A DNA stretch of 64,000 nt from Alcanivorax sp. 1008 (GTDB lineage Bacteria > Pseudomonadota > Gammaproteobacteria > Pseudomonadales > Alcanivoracaceae). Where the stretch lies: assembly GCF_020667895.1 (NCBI RefSeq), contig NZ_JAFMPS010000004.1:1-64000 (forward strand), in the 5' to 3' direction. The notes beneath the pieces were generated by a model that saw only the letters and a program-made list of their open reading frames with translations, ran no database searches and had not been told where the DNA came from. Positions 15,797-25,272 of this stretch are shown here, piece after piece. The position numbers and the translations under genes were made by a program. The first letter of the stretch is position 1; each line of letters starts with the position of its first letter.

Positions 15797-18649
15797 ATGA
15801 CAGATTTTGCCCTCGGCCAGCGCTGGCTCAGCGAAACCGAGACCGAGCTTGGCCTCGGTATCATTCAAGACCTCGCTTACCGCCTCGTTACGGTTTACTT
15901 CCCGGCATGTGAAGAAGAACGCACCTATGCCCGTGACAATGCGCCTTTGGCGCGCATGTCCTTTTCCGTCGGCGACACTATCACCACCGCCAAAGGCGAT
16001 AGTTTTGTTGTCGCCGGGGTGCGCAATGTGGAAGGCATACTGATCTATCAAGCCTGCCCGGAAGACGATCCCTCTGCCATGCAGTTGGTGCCGGAAAGCC
16101 AGCTCGGCCATCAGCTGGACTTGCGCACCGCCAGCGATCGCCTGTTCGCCGGGCAGCTGGATACCTCCGGGTGGTTCAATCTGCGCTATGCCGCCATGCA
16201 GGCGCAGGACCAACTGATCCGCTCGCCTGTGCGTGGCCTGATGGGGCCACGGGTCGATCTGATTGGCCACCAGCTGCATATTGCCCATGAGGTGGGTCAT
16301 CGCTTTGCCCCACGGGTATTACTGGCCGATGAAGTGGGCCTGGGCAAGACCATCGAAGCCGGCATGATTCTGCATCAGCAGCTACGCAGCCATCGCGCCG
16401 AGCGAGTGCTGATCGTGGTGCCGCCGGCGCTGGTACATCAGTGGTTTGTGGAGATGGTGCGGCGCTTCAACCTGCATTTCAGCATTTTCGATGCCTCCCG
16501 CCTGGAGTCCCTGCGTCACGAATATATGCCGGCCCGCGCTGAGGAAGATGAGCTGCTCGAAACGGTAATGCCCAACCCGTTCCAGAGCGAGCAGTTGGTC
16601 CTGATCAGCAGCGACTTCCTGCTGCAGTGCAACAGCGAAGAACTGGTTTCCGCAGGCTGGGATTTACTGGTGATTGATGAAGCACACCATCTGGAATGGT
16701 CGCCAGATCATGTCAGCGAGGCCTATCGGCGGGCGGAGCAGTTGGCCCTTGCGTCGCGCGGCGTGCTGTTGCTCACCGCCACACCGGAGCAGCTCGGCCG
16801 CGAAAGCCACTACGCCAGACTGCGCCTGCTCGACCCGGATCGCTACCCGTCGCTGGAGCAATTCATCGAAGAGCAGGATCACTATCGGGTGGTGGCCGAA
16901 CTGGCCGCCGCACTGCACGATCAACCGGTCTGGCCTGCATCACTGAAGGAGCAGGCGGCTGAGTATGTCAGCGATGTGGCCATCGATGAGAAAAATCGCG
17001 AGCTGATTCTGCGTGAGCTGATTGATCGTAGCGGCACCGGCCGGGTGATGTTCCGCAATACCCGCAAGCATGTGCAGGGCTTTCCCGCCCGTGTTGCCAA
17101 CCTGGTGCCATTGCCCTGCCCGTCCGACTATGTCGCGCAACCGGACGATACTCTGGAAGACCGGTTATTCCCCGAGCGCCTGTTCAGCGATGACCGCTGG
17201 TGCGAGATTGATAGCCGGGCCAGCTGGCTGGTGGAGTTTTTGCGGCAGCAGCGTCGCGAAAAGGTACTGGTGATCTGCGCCCGCAGTGAAACCGCCAGCG
17301 ATCTGCAAGCCTGGCTGAACTACAAACATGGATTTAATGTTGGCGTGTTCCATGAGCACATGGATCTGATTGCCCGCGACCGTGCCGCAGCATGGTTCGC
17401 CGAGAGCGAAGACGGCGCACAGGCACTGGTGTGCTCGGAAATCGGCAGCGAAGGCCGCAACTTCCAGTTCGCCCACCATCTGGTGCTGTTCGATCTGCCG
17501 CGTAACCCGGATTTACTTGAGCAACGGATTGGTCGCCTTGATCGTATTGGTCAGCAACAGGATATCCAGATTCACCTTCCCCACTTTTCCGATCAAGCTC
17601 AGCAAGTGCTGCTGCGCTGGTATCACGAGGGCATGGATGCATTCAGTCAGCCCAATGCCGCCGGCTCAATAATCAGTACGGAAACCGGGCAGCTGCTGGA
17701 GCAGGCGCTAATGGCACCGGCGGATGTCGCACTGAGCGAACGTCTGATTCAGCAAACCCGGGAAGCCAGTAGTCGGGCCCGCGAACTACTGGAAAGCGGT
17801 CGTGATCGTTTGCTGGAGCTGTCCTCTTTTGATCCTGATCGCGCCGCCACGCTGGTAAGCCAGCTGGCAGAGGCAGACCAGCACTCACCGATTACCTTTA
17901 TGGAGCAAGTGTTCGAACGCTACGGGGTAGAACAGGAGGACCACTCCAGTGATGCATGGATTCTGCAGCCCAGCCCGCAGATGATTGCCGGCTTCCCGGG
18001 GCTTCCCGATGACGGCATTACCGTAACCGATCAGCGCAGCATCGCCCTGGCGCGCGACGATATGCATTTCCTGTCCTGGGAACATCCGCTGGTGGAAGGT
18101 GCCATTGATCTGGTGCTCGGCGATGATCACGGCAAGGCCTGCGTGACGCTGCTGAAGAACAAACGTATTCCTGCTGGTACTTTGCTGCTGGAAGGGCTTT
18201 ACCGGATTGAAGTACAGGCACCGAAAAGTCTGCAGGCAGAACGCTTCCTGCCCGTCTCCATGATGCGTGTGCTTCTGGATGCCCGAGGCAAGGATCTGTC
18301 AGCCACCATCGCTCATGAGGCTCTTGGCAAGCAGTGCCACAAACTGGATAAAGCGCTGGCGCGGAAGATCGTTGCCAGCCAGAAGGACGTGCTCGACAAG
18401 TTACTGCGCGATGGGGAGGACATCGTCCAGTCACGGGTTGAGGCTTTGATACAGGAAGCGCTCACTAACCAGCAGAATGAACAGCAGCAGGAGCTGCTCC
18501 GGCTGCGTGATCTGATGCGCCGTAACCCGGCGATTCCCGAGGAGGAGCTGGCGTTTTTGATTCAGCTGGGCGAAATCCTGCAGGGATCGCTGCAGCAGGC
18601 GCACTGCCAGCTCGCCGCCATCAGATTGATTGTGGTTGGCCACGACTGA
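15797..18649 (+). CDS. rapA: RNA polymerase-associated ATPase RapA
   Basis: A 950-aa Swi2/Snf2-type ATPase, the usual length of RapA. It binds core RNA polymerase and promotes recycling of stalled complexes. Visible motifs: the N-terminal Tudor-like region with VGDTITTAKGDSF, Walker A DEVGLGKT near residue 177, the DEAH box (VIDEAHH) near residue 293, helicase motif V/VI regions SEIGSEGRNFQFA and EQRIGRLDRIGQ, and the long C-terminal RapA-specific domain. The ATG at 15797 has no strong ribosome-binding site. Monocistronic, with its own TATAAT promoter. Confidence 0.96.
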   Translation: MTDFALGQRWLSETETELGLGIIQDLAYRLVTVYFPACEEERTYARDNAPLARMSFSVGDTITTAKGDSFVVAGVRNVEGILIYQACPEDDPSAMQLVPESQLGHQLDLRTASDRLFAGQLDTSGWFNLRYAAMQAQDQLIRSPVRGLMGPRVDLIGHQLHIAHEVGHRFAPRVLLADEVGLGKTIEAGMILHQQLRSHRAERVLIVVPPALVHQWFVEMVRRFNLHFSIFDASRLESLRHEYMPARAEEDELLETVMPNPFQSEQLVLISSDFLLQCNSEELVSAGWDLLVIDEAHHLEWSPDHVSEAYRRAEQLALASRGVLLLTATPEQLGRESHYARLRLLDPDRYPSLEQFIEEQDHYRVVAELAAALHDQPVWPASLKEQAAEYVSDVAIDEKNRELILRELIDRSGTGRVMFRNTRKHVQGFPARVANLVPLPCPSDYVAQPDDTLEDRLFPERLFSDDRWCEIDSRASWLVEFLRQQRREKVLVICARSETASDLQAWLNYKHGFNVGVFHEHMDLIARDRAAAWFAESEDGAQALVCSEIGSEGRNFQFAHHLVLFDLPRNPDLLEQRIGRLDRIGQQQDIQIHLPHFSDQAQQVLLRWYHEGMDAFSQPNAAGSIISTETGQLLEQALMAPADVALSERLIQQTREASSRARELLESGRDRLLELSSFDPDRAATLVSQLAEADQHSPITFMEQVFERYGVEQEDHSSDAWILQPSPQMIAGFPGLPDDGITVTDQRSIALARDDMHFLSWEHPLVEGAIDLVLGDDHGKACVTLLKNKRIPAGTLLLEGLYRIEVQAPKSLQAERFLPVSMMRVLLDARGKDLSATIAHEALGKQCHKLDKALARKIVASQKDVLDKLLRDGEDIVQSRVEALIQEALTNQQNEQQQELLRLRDLMRRNPAIPEEELAFLIQLGEILQGSLQQAHCQLAAIRLIVVGHD

Positions 18650-18735
18650 CGGGCATTTTTCCTTGTAAAGGAAACTGCGGGCTTGATATTGCTGTCACAG
18701 ACTCCATTCATGCTTGGTCATGAGAGGATGCAGCA

Positions 18736-18930
18736 ATGAAGAACAAGACCCGCAAGCTCGCTATAAACAGTTTCCTGGCCATTACCGCCATGGCCTGGAG
18801 CGCCCAGTCTCTGGCCACAGAGGAGCGCCGCACGGAATCTGTCAGAAGCCCGGCAACAAGCCCTGCCAACAGTCAGGTCACCCCTTTGGCAGTCAGCCCG
18901 TTATCAGACGATTCGGAAAATGAGCAATAA
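18736..18930 (+). CDS. Small exported protein of unknown function
   Basis: A 64-aa product whose first 28 residues form a good Sec signal peptide (MKNKTRK, hydrophobic core, ...QSLA-TE). The mature part is only about 36 residues, low complexity and rich in Ser, Pro and Thr. The ATG follows GAGGAT. The gene ends directly at an intrinsic terminator, which supports it as a real transcript unit. No family recognised. Confidence 0.55.
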   Translation: MKNKTRKLAINSFLAITAMAWSAQSLATEERRTESVRSPATSPANSQVTPLAVSPLSDDSENEQ

Positions 18931-18960
18931 AAAAAGGGGCGATAAATCGCCCCTTTTTTT
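18930..18960. terminator. Bidirectional intrinsic terminator
   Basis: GGGGCGA and TCGCCCC form a 7-bp stem around TAAA, with a run of As before it and seven Ts after it. It can terminate both the small exported gene and the convergent cytochrome oxidase operon. Confidence 0.9.
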
Positions 18961-18970
18961 ATCCGGCGTT

Positions 18971-19870
18971 TTACAGCCAGTAGACCACCACGAAAAGGAA
19001 TAGCCAAACCACATCCACAAAGTGCCAGTACCAGGCTGACGCCTCATAAACAAAGTGGTTTTCCTTGGTGAAGTGCCCTTTCAGAATACGGAAGAAGCAC
19101 ACTATCAGCATCAGAGTACCCATGGTGACGTGGATACCGTGGAAACCGGTGAGGAAGAAGAACAAGCTACCGTAGATGCCTGCTTCCAGAGTAAGGCCCA
19201 GCTCGTGATAAGCATGGTAATACTCGTAAACCTGCAGGCTCAGGAAGAAAAGGCCAAGCAGAATGGTGATGCCTTGAAAAAGGATCAGTCTGCCGCGCTC
19301 ACCGACAATCAGTGCGTGGTGAGCAATGGTCAAGGTAATTGAGCTGACAATCAGGATAGCAGTGTTGATCGCCGGCAAGCCCCAAGCGCCCATTACCTGC
19401 GTGGTGCGACCATCCGGAGTGGTGGTCAGCGGCCACATGGCCTGAAATCCGGGCCAAAGCAGCTCGTGGGTCATAGCGTTGTTACCCGCACCGCCAAGCC
19501 ACGGAATAATCAGCCAACGCGCATAGAACAACGCGCCAAACAGGGCGCCAAAGAACATGACTTCTGAGAAGATGAACCAGATCATGCCTTGACGGTAGGA
19601 GCCGCTGAGCTGCTCGTTATGCAAGCCGGTCAAGGATTCCTTGATGGTGTCTCGCCACCAGAAAAACATGGTCGCAATCATCCACAGCACACCGGCCATC
19701 AGCACGTACTGGCCCCAGGTACCGTCAGCGCGCAGCGTGTTCTGACCGAACTGGGTGCTCTGCTGAATAAAGTTGGCCGCACCGATCGCGATCAGAAACA
19801 GACCAATGGAACCGAATAGCGGCCAAGGGCTACTTTCTGGCACATAGTATTTGCTGCTGTTTTCCGCCAT
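18971..19870 (-). CDS. ctaE: Cytochrome c oxidase subunit III
   Basis: A 299-aa inner-membrane protein with about seven transmembrane helices, the normal architecture for subunit III of an aa3-type oxidase. FMG-like MFFGALFGALFYARW, FHGIHVTMGTLML and the C-terminal WHFVDVVWLFLFVVVYWL are family signatures. It is last in the ctaC-ctaD-ctaG-ctaE operon and ends just before the bidirectional terminator. Confidence 0.96.
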   Translation of the reverse strand: MAENSSKYYVPESSPWPLFGSIGLFLIAIGAANFIQQSTQFGQNTLRADGTWGQYVLMAGVLWMIATMFFWWRDTIKESLTGLHNEQLSGSYRQGMIWFIFSEVMFFGALFGALFYARWLIIPWLGGAGNNAMTHELLWPGFQAMWPLTTTPDGRTTQVMGAWGLPAINTAILIVSSITLTIAHHALIVGERGRLILFQGITILLGLFFLSLQVYEYYHAYHELGLTLEAGIYGSLFFFLTGFHGIHVTMGTLMLIVCFFRILKGHFTKENHFVYEASAWYWHFVDVVWLFLFVVVYWL

Positions 19871-19900
19871 GAGCTTGTTTCTCCTGTCTGACTAACGACC

Positions 19901-20470
19901 TTATCGGGCCGCCAGCTTGTCTTTATTCCCCGTCACGCGCTCGGTCACGTCGAACATGGCGTAGGACAGCGTGATGGTGTTGATGTGTTTCGGCAAAGCC
20001 GGATCAAGATAAAAAATCATCGGCATATCTGCTTCGCCACCGGCCAGCAGGGTCTGATTATCAAAACAGAAGCACTGGGTTTTGAGCAGATGGGGCGCTG
20101 CCAAGCCCGGCGATACGGAAGGAATCGCCTGACCAATAATGGTGTGATCGGCAGGGTTTTTTACCTGAAAATTCACCTGAGTAATTTCGCCCGGATGAAC
20201 CTTAACGCTGCGCACTTGCGGAGTAAAATCCCAAACCATCCCACCACTGGAAGTGGTCACGAACTGCACCGTCACCAGACGGTCCTCGTCCATTTGCACT
20301 TCACCACTGGCAGCAGTGTCGCTGGTCTTGCCGTTCAACCCGGTGATATCGCACAACACGTCATAGAGCGGCACCATAGCGAAAGCAAAACCGAACATCA
20401 GCACGCTACCAATGACCAGCTTGCGCAGGACACGGTTGTTACGTTGTTCCAGATCATTCAGTTCGCTCAT
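19901..20470 (-). CDS. ctaG: Cytochrome c oxidase assembly protein CtaG (Cox11)
   Basis: A 189-aa protein with one N-terminal transmembrane helix (about residues 18-36, VLMFGFAFAMVPLYDVLCD) and a periplasmic copper-binding domain carrying the CFCF motif. It delivers copper to the CuB centre of subunit I. It lies between ctaD and ctaE, spaced about 30 bp from each, in the usual order. Confidence 0.95.
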   Translation of the reverse strand: MSELNDLEQRNNRVLRKLVIGSVLMFGFAFAMVPLYDVLCDITGLNGKTSDTAASGEVQMDEDRLVTVQFVTTSSGGMVWDFTPQVRSVKVHPGEITQVNFQVKNPADHTIIGQAIPSVSPGLAAPHLLKTQCFCFDNQTLLAGGEADMPMIFYLDPALPKHINTITLSYAMFDVTERVTGNKDKLAAR

Positions 20471-20497
20471 GGTGCGCTCCTATCTGATGCCTGACGA

Positions 20498-22105
20498 TTA
20501 TTTGATAACCGGCGGAGTATCAAAGGTGTGGAACGGTGCAGGCGAAGGCACAGTCCACTCCAGACCTTCAGCGCCTTCCCAAGGTGCAGCTTCCGCTTTC
20601 TTGCCCTTCTTCATCGCGCACAGTACGCACACGGCAACGAACAGCAGCTGGGAAATACCGAACCAGAATGCACCGACGGAAATCCACCAGTTGTAATCAG
20701 CAAACTGCAGCGCGTAGTCCGCATAACGACGCGGCATACCAGCCAGACCGACGAAGTGCATCGGGAAGAACAGCAGGTTCACAGACAGCAGACTGTTCCA
20801 GAAATGCAGCTCACCAAGGAAGGTGTTCGGCATCACCCCTGACCACTTGGGCAACCAGTAGTAGGCCGCTGCAAAGATCGAGAAGATCGCACCGGATACC
20901 AGTACATAGTGGAAGTGCGCCACTACGAAGTAGGTATCGTGGTACTGGAAGTCCACTGGAGTCAGCGCCAGCATCAGACCGGACAGACCGCCACAAGTAA
21001 ACAGCACCACAAAGGCCAGCGCCCACTTCATCGGCAGCTCAAAGGTCAACGAGCCGCGCCACATGGTGGCCACCCAGTTAAATACCTTCACGCCGGTGGG
21101 AACCGAGATCAGCATGGTCATGTACATAAAGAACAGGGTGCCGGCCAGCGGCATGCCCACGGTAAACATATGGTGAGCCCACACCACGAACGACAGCAGC
21201 GCAATCGAGGCGGTGGCGTATACCATCGAGGCATAACCGAACAGATGCTTGCGAGCGAATGTCGGAATGATCGCCGAAACAATACCAAAGCTCGGCAGAA
21301 TCATGATGTACACCTCGGGGTGTCCGAAGAACCAGAAGATGTGCTGGAACAGTACCGGATCACCACCACCAGCGGCATCGAAGAAGCTTGTGCCGAAGTG
21401 ACGATCAGTCAGCATCATGGTGACTGCACCGGCCAGCACCGGCATAACAGCAACCAGCAGGAACGCAGTAATCAGCCAGGTCCAGACGAACAGCGGCATC
21501 TTCATCATGGTCATGCCCGGCGCCCGCATGTTGAGCACGGTAACAATGACGTTGATGGCGCCCATGATGGAGGAAATACCCATCATGTGGACTGACAGAA
21601 TAAACAGATCGGTGGATGCCGGGCCATACTTGGTGGACAGTGGGGCATAGAAAGTCCAGCCGAAGTTCGGCGCGCTGGGGTTGCCATCACCAAAGGCACT
21701 CATCAGCACGGCGCCGATCAGGATGGTGAAAGCAAACGGCAGAATCCAGAAAGACCAGTTATTCATCCGCGGCAACGCCATATCCGGCGCGCCGATCATT
21801 AGCGGAATCATCCAGTTGGCAAGGCCAACGGTAGCCGGCATTACTGCACCGAATACCATTATCAAACCATGCACGGTGGTCATCTGGTTGAAGAACTCAG
21901 GATCTACAACCTGCATCCCCGGGTACATCAGCTCGGCGCGAATCACCAGCGCCATAAAGCCGCCCACCATAAACATGGCAAAGCTGAACCACAGGTACAG
22001 AGTACCGATGTCCTTATGGTTGGTGGAGAACAGCCAACGCTTCAGGCCATGCGGGGCGTGGTGGTGATCATCATGATGATCGTGATGTGCTGCTACGGCA
22101 GTCAT
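20498..22105 (-). CDS. ctaD: Cytochrome c oxidase subunit I (aa3 type)
   Basis: A 535-aa heme-copper oxidase catalytic subunit with twelve expected transmembrane helices. Family landmarks include FFGHPEVYIMILPSFG (CuB ligand His and the cross-linked Tyr), the VWAHHMFTVG pair of CuB histidines, and HDTYFVVAHFHYVL with the heme a3/a ligands. The His-rich start (HHDHHDDHHH) could bind metal. It follows ctaC by 14 bp. Confidence 0.97.
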   Translation of the reverse strand: MTAVAAHHDHHDDHHHAPHGLKRWLFSTNHKDIGTLYLWFSFAMFMVGGFMALVIRAELMYPGMQVVDPEFFNQMTTVHGLIMVFGAVMPATVGLANWMIPLMIGAPDMALPRMNNWSFWILPFAFTILIGAVLMSAFGDGNPSAPNFGWTFYAPLSTKYGPASTDLFILSVHMMGISSIMGAINVIVTVLNMRAPGMTMMKMPLFVWTWLITAFLLVAVMPVLAGAVTMMLTDRHFGTSFFDAAGGGDPVLFQHIFWFFGHPEVYIMILPSFGIVSAIIPTFARKHLFGYASMVYATASIALLSFVVWAHHMFTVGMPLAGTLFFMYMTMLISVPTGVKVFNWVATMWRGSLTFELPMKWALAFVVLFTCGGLSGLMLALTPVDFQYHDTYFVVAHFHYVLVSGAIFSIFAAAYYWLPKWSGVMPNTFLGELHFWNSLLSVNLLFFPMHFVGLAGMPRRYADYALQFADYNWWISVGAFWFGISQLLFVAVCVLCAMKKGKKAEAAPWEGAEGLEWTVPSPAPFHTFDTPPVIK

Positions 22106-22119
22106 TAGGCTCCCCTCCC

Positions 22120-23322
22120 TTACTTCGCGACGTCGGCGGGTTGAATCAGATCGCCGGTTTCGTTACCAAACGCATTGCGCTGGTAAGTGATCACGGCGGC
22201 AATGTCACGCGGCGTCAGCTGGGCAGCAAACGACGGCATGGCGTTCCGACCTTTAATCAGCACATCAATGTTTTCCTGGATGCGCGCTGAATCGTTCATT
22301 AGCTCAGTGCCAGCGAACGGCAGACCGATACCGCCCTGACCCTCTGCACCGTGACACAGGACACAGGCAGCGTTGTATTTCTCTTTACCCAGCGCCATGG
22401 CCGCTTCCAGATTGGCGAACGGGGTCAGGTCTGGACCGCTGGCAGCTTTTTCTTTCTCTTCCGCAATCCAGGTGTCGAACTCTTCCTTGGCTACAACATG
22501 CACTTCGATAGGCATGAAGGCGTGGTTTTTGCCACACAGCTCGGCGCACTGACCGTAGTAAATGCCGGTGGCATCTTCCGGCACCACGGTCCAGGCTTCG
22601 TTAACGAAACCAGGAATGGCGTCCTTCTTAATAGCAAAGTCAGGCATAAAGAAGGAGTGAATCACGTCGTCAGCGGTAACCAAAAAACGCACCTTCACGC
22701 CAGCTGGCAGAATCAGGGGCTTGTCTACGGCCAGCATGTAGTTGTGATCTTTCTCCTCGGGCTCCACACCAAAACGGTCCGCTGCAGTGCCATAGGGGAA
22801 CAGGCCGTTCTTTAACACGGGCGTGTGATACTGCTCTGCCGGGGTCTTCAGATTGGAGAAAAAGAACACGCCTACGTCGTTATCGTCCTGATAGGTCAGG
22901 TACTCATAGCTCCAGTTCCAGCGATAGCCGGTGACCTTTACGGTCAGCTCAGACTCGGCACTGTCATCCATGGCAATCAGTACCCGGGTGGCCGGCACTG
23001 CCATAAAGATCAGGATGATGAACGGGATCACGGTCCAGGCGATTTCCACACCGACGTGCTCGTGGAAAGTCGCGGCCTGTGGGCGTTTGCTGCGGCGATG
23101 GGCCACGGCGGAGTACATAATCAGACCGAATACGGCAAGGCCAATCACCGAGACAACCCAGAGGATTGCAACGTGCAGACCGAAGACGTCCTGACTGATG
23201 TCGGTGACACCGGGACGGAGGTTGACGTTGGACCGTTCGGTCCAGTCGCTGGCGACACTTACACCACTGACCAGCAGCAATGTCAGCGCGGCGGTCACGC
23301 GACGGAACAGTGTTGACTGCAT
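22120..23322 (-). CDS. ctaC: Cytochrome c oxidase subunit II with fused cytochrome c domain
   Basis: A 400-aa protein: signal peptide, two transmembrane helices, a cupredoxin domain with the CuA site (CAELCGKNHAFM, and HSFFMPD upstream), then a C-terminal class I cytochrome c domain with the heme motif CVLCH and an axial Met in NAMPSF. The caa3-like fusion lets the subunit accept electrons through its own heme. First gene of the oxidase operon, preceded by a 404-bp non-coding gap. Confidence 0.96.
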   Translation of the reverse strand: MQSTLFRRVTAALTLLLVSGVSVASDWTERSNVNLRPGVTDISQDVFGLHVAILWVVSVIGLAVFGLIMYSAVAHRRSKRPQAATFHEHVGVEIAWTVIPFIILIFMAVPATRVLIAMDDSAESELTVKVTGYRWNWSYEYLTYQDDNDVGVFFFSNLKTPAEQYHTPVLKNGLFPYGTAADRFGVEPEEKDHNYMLAVDKPLILPAGVKVRFLVTADDVIHSFFMPDFAIKKDAIPGFVNEAWTVVPEDATGIYYGQCAELCGKNHAFMPIEVHVVAKEEFDTWIAEEKEKAASGPDLTPFANLEAAMALGKEKYNAACVLCHGAEGQGGIGLPFAGTELMNDSARIQENIDVLIKGRNAMPSFAAQLTPRDIAAVITYQRNAFGNETGDLIQPADVAK

Positions 23323-23726
23323 GCTTTTAGGCTCCCTGTTTTCCCCGGCGCCGGTTAGGGACGCACGATGTTTACGGCCGCAAGGCCATGGAAAGCGGTT
23401 TCAGGATTGGCGCAGGACGGCTGTTGCCCGGTCCTTTACACACCGAGAACGAGTCAGGGGATGACCCTTGTCTTCGGTGACCGGAAAGGTTGAATAATCA
23501 ATCAGTTGCGATCGAAATTTCAAAAGTTTCCCTTTCCGGGTGCGGCATTTCGCCCCACCCTGCACATCGGGCGCTAACTTTAGTGACTCAACCCGGCAAA
23601 GTCCAGACGATTGATGGTGTCTTTCCTGCCTATTTCGGTCACTGCATTGGTCCGGATGCAGCGTAAACGGTTTGTGCTATTCTTCCGCGCCCTTAGCCTA
23701 AACCGGATATAAAGGTCATTCAGATC
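23323..23726. other. Non-coding region upstream of the oxidase operon
   Basis: This 404-bp divergent gap between ctaC and the DUF1820 gene contains no convincing reading frame. It holds two candidate promoters: TTGAAA (23523-23518) and GATTAT (23499-23494), 18 nt apart, on the minus strand, which would give ctaC a roughly 170-nt leader; and an extended -10, TGC-TATTCT at 23675-23683, on the plus strand for the DUF1820 gene. Nothing else stands out. Confidence 0.4.
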
Positions 23727-24056
23727 ATGTCAGCCAATCGCCAGATATACCGCGTTATCTTTCTCAATCAAGGAAAGATCTACGAGATCTACGTATCCAG
23801 CATTTATCAAAGCGACCTGTACGGCTTTATTGAGGTTGAGGAGTTTTTGTTTGGCGAGCGCGCCCAAGTGGTGGTGGACCCATCCGAGGAGCGCCTGAAA
23901 GGCGAATTCGCCGGTGTGCAGCGATCCTTCATCCCCATGCAGGCCATCATTCGCATTGACGAGGTAGAGAAGGAAGGCATTGCCAAGGTGACCGACGCCA
24001 GCGGCAGCAATGTCACCGCCTTCCCCATGTCCTTCAACCCACCGTCCAAGAGCTGA
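23727..24056 (+). CDS. DUF1820 family protein
   Basis: A 109-aa cytoplasmic protein. It matches the small gammaproteobacterial DUF1820 family by its opening (IYRVIFLNQGKIYEIYVSSI), the EVEEFLFGER stretch and the FIPMQAIIRIDEVEKEG segment. The biochemical role is not known. Members often sit near oxidase or housekeeping genes. Confidence 0.88.
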   Translation: MSANRQIYRVIFLNQGKIYEIYVSSIYQSDLYGFIEVEEFLFGERAQVVVDPSEERLKGEFAGVQRSFIPMQAIIRIDEVEKEGIAKVTDASGSNVTAFPMSFNPPSKS

Positions 24057-24086
24057 CCTGGCCAAGCCTGCCCGGTCCGCAGGCGG

Positions 24087-24848
24087 TCAATCTTCGTTCA
24101 AGCCATAGTCCGCCAAAAGCCTGCGCCACTGGCCGCTATCGCGCAGCCTCTGCATCCCGCTATCAAACTGCTCCAGCCACTGCGGCACCTCGGAGCTGCT
24201 CGCCGAACAGGCAATATAGAAGGGAGTCTCTGGCTTGCCCTCGCCAGCGAGGCGAACAAACGGCTCCAGATCAAGCGTGCTTAGAGAGCTGGCCATTACC
24301 ATTGGCGATTCGAACAGAACGTCCACACGACCGGCCAGCAGCTTGCGGATATTGCCCTCAAGCGCGTCGACACCGTAGGCGATTTCAATGCGATCAGCAT
24401 TGGCCGTATCTGCCAGCCAATCATCCAGACTTTTGCCATAGCTGTAGTCTGCGATCACACCAACTGTGCGATCTGCCAGAGAGGCGGTACCGGTATAACC
24501 CCAATCATCCGACGCTCGAACGTAGACCCCAACGCCATCCTGCCCCAACATTTGCGCCGGGAAGCGCAGGTCTGGCGCATCTTGCTTGTAGGCACCGATA
24601 ACGCAGTCTGCAGCGCCGCTGCGAACGGCACTCAGGCTTCGCCCCCAGGACATCAGCTGATAATCAAGCTGGTGGCCAGCGTCACCCCAAATAAGCCTGA
24701 GGGCCTCAATGCCGAACCCGGGCCTGACAGCCGCCGGATCACCATTAACCGGATACCAGACATCTGCTCGCACCCGGATAGTGTCCGCCAGCACATTACC
24801 GGTTAGCGCCAACCCCAGTACAAACCAGCGAACTGCAGCCATAGCCAT
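24087..24848 (-). CDS. Periplasmic substrate-binding protein (SBP_bac_3 type)
   Basis: A 253-aa protein with a signal peptide (cleavage near ...GNVLA-DT) and the two-lobed fold of polar-amino-acid-type solute receptors: WYPVNGD near the start, GFGIEALRLI, the RSGAADCVIGAY hinge region, and GRVDVLFES in lobe two. No permease or ATPase gene is nearby, so it may be an orphan receptor or a sensor accessory. The start has GGGAG 7 nt upstream. It follows the DUF2909 gene by 15 bp. Confidence 0.85.
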   Translation of the reverse strand: MAMAAVRWFVLGLALTGNVLADTIRVRADVWYPVNGDPAAVRPGFGIEALRLIWGDAGHQLDYQLMSWGRSLSAVRSGAADCVIGAYKQDAPDLRFPAQMLGQDGVGVYVRASDDWGYTGTASLADRTVGVIADYSYGKSLDDWLADTANADRIEIAYGVDALEGNIRKLLAGRVDVLFESPMVMASSLSTLDLEPFVRLAGEGKPETPFYIACSASSSEVPQWLEQFDSGMQRLRDSGQWRRLLADYGLNED

Positions 24849-24863
24849 ATAGGAACTCCCTGT

Positions 24864-25118
24864 TCATTGCGTGCCTCCATCCTCAATCGGCACTCCATAA
24901 CGCTCGTTATAACGCACATCGTGTGGCTCTACCCAGCCCATATACATGGATAGAATCAAAAACAGGAACACCAGCAAGGATAGCCCCACACGCCAGGCCA
25001 GTGCCCGCACCGTGCGCCCATCAGCACTTTGTCCGCGGACCATTGAGTTCAAGCCACTGAACAGCGCTACCACGGCCGCTGCCAGCAACAACAGGGCCAG
25101 CACCTTCACCCACAACAT
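24864..25118 (-). CDS. DUF2909 twin-transmembrane protein
   Basis: An 84-aa membrane protein with two helices (about residues 3-22 and 44-62), separated by a short polar loop with RGQSADGRTVRALAWRVG. It fits the DUF2909 family found beside cytochrome oxidase genes. I start it at ATG 25118 behind GGAGG; a longer in-frame reading to 25469 lies antisense to the SURF1 gene and is not supported. Confidence 0.82.
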   Translation of the reverse strand: MLWVKVLALLLLAAAVVALFSGLNSMVRGQSADGRTVRALAWRVGLSLLVFLFLILSMYMGWVEPHDVRYNERYGVPIEDGGTQ

Positions 25119-25188
25119 AACTACCTCCGCCGCGTCGATTAACCGTCCGACAAAATGCCAGTCCAGCAGGCACTCTGCCGACGAGTCC

Positions 25189-25212
25189 GCTAGAATGCCG
25201 CCCCATTCTAGC
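25189..25212. promoter_or_regulatory. Perfect 9-bp palindrome with mirrored -10 elements
   Basis: GCTAGAATG and CATTCTAGC are separated by 6 nt in the divergent gap between the DUF2909 gene and the SURF1 gene. Each arm contains TAGAAT reading outward on its own strand, so the site may be a pair of back-to-back -10 elements, an operator, or both. No good -35 is visible on either side. Confidence 0.45.
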
Positions 25213-25272
25213 CCGGCACTGTGTCGAGCGGGTGATTGTATCCGCCGGAAACAATGCCGACAGAGGTAAAAA

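Noticed and set aside
18658-18674. TTTCCTT-GTA-AAGGAAA after rapA as a terminator
   Set aside because: A 7-bp stem with a 3-nt loop, AT-rich and without a T-tract; too weak to call.
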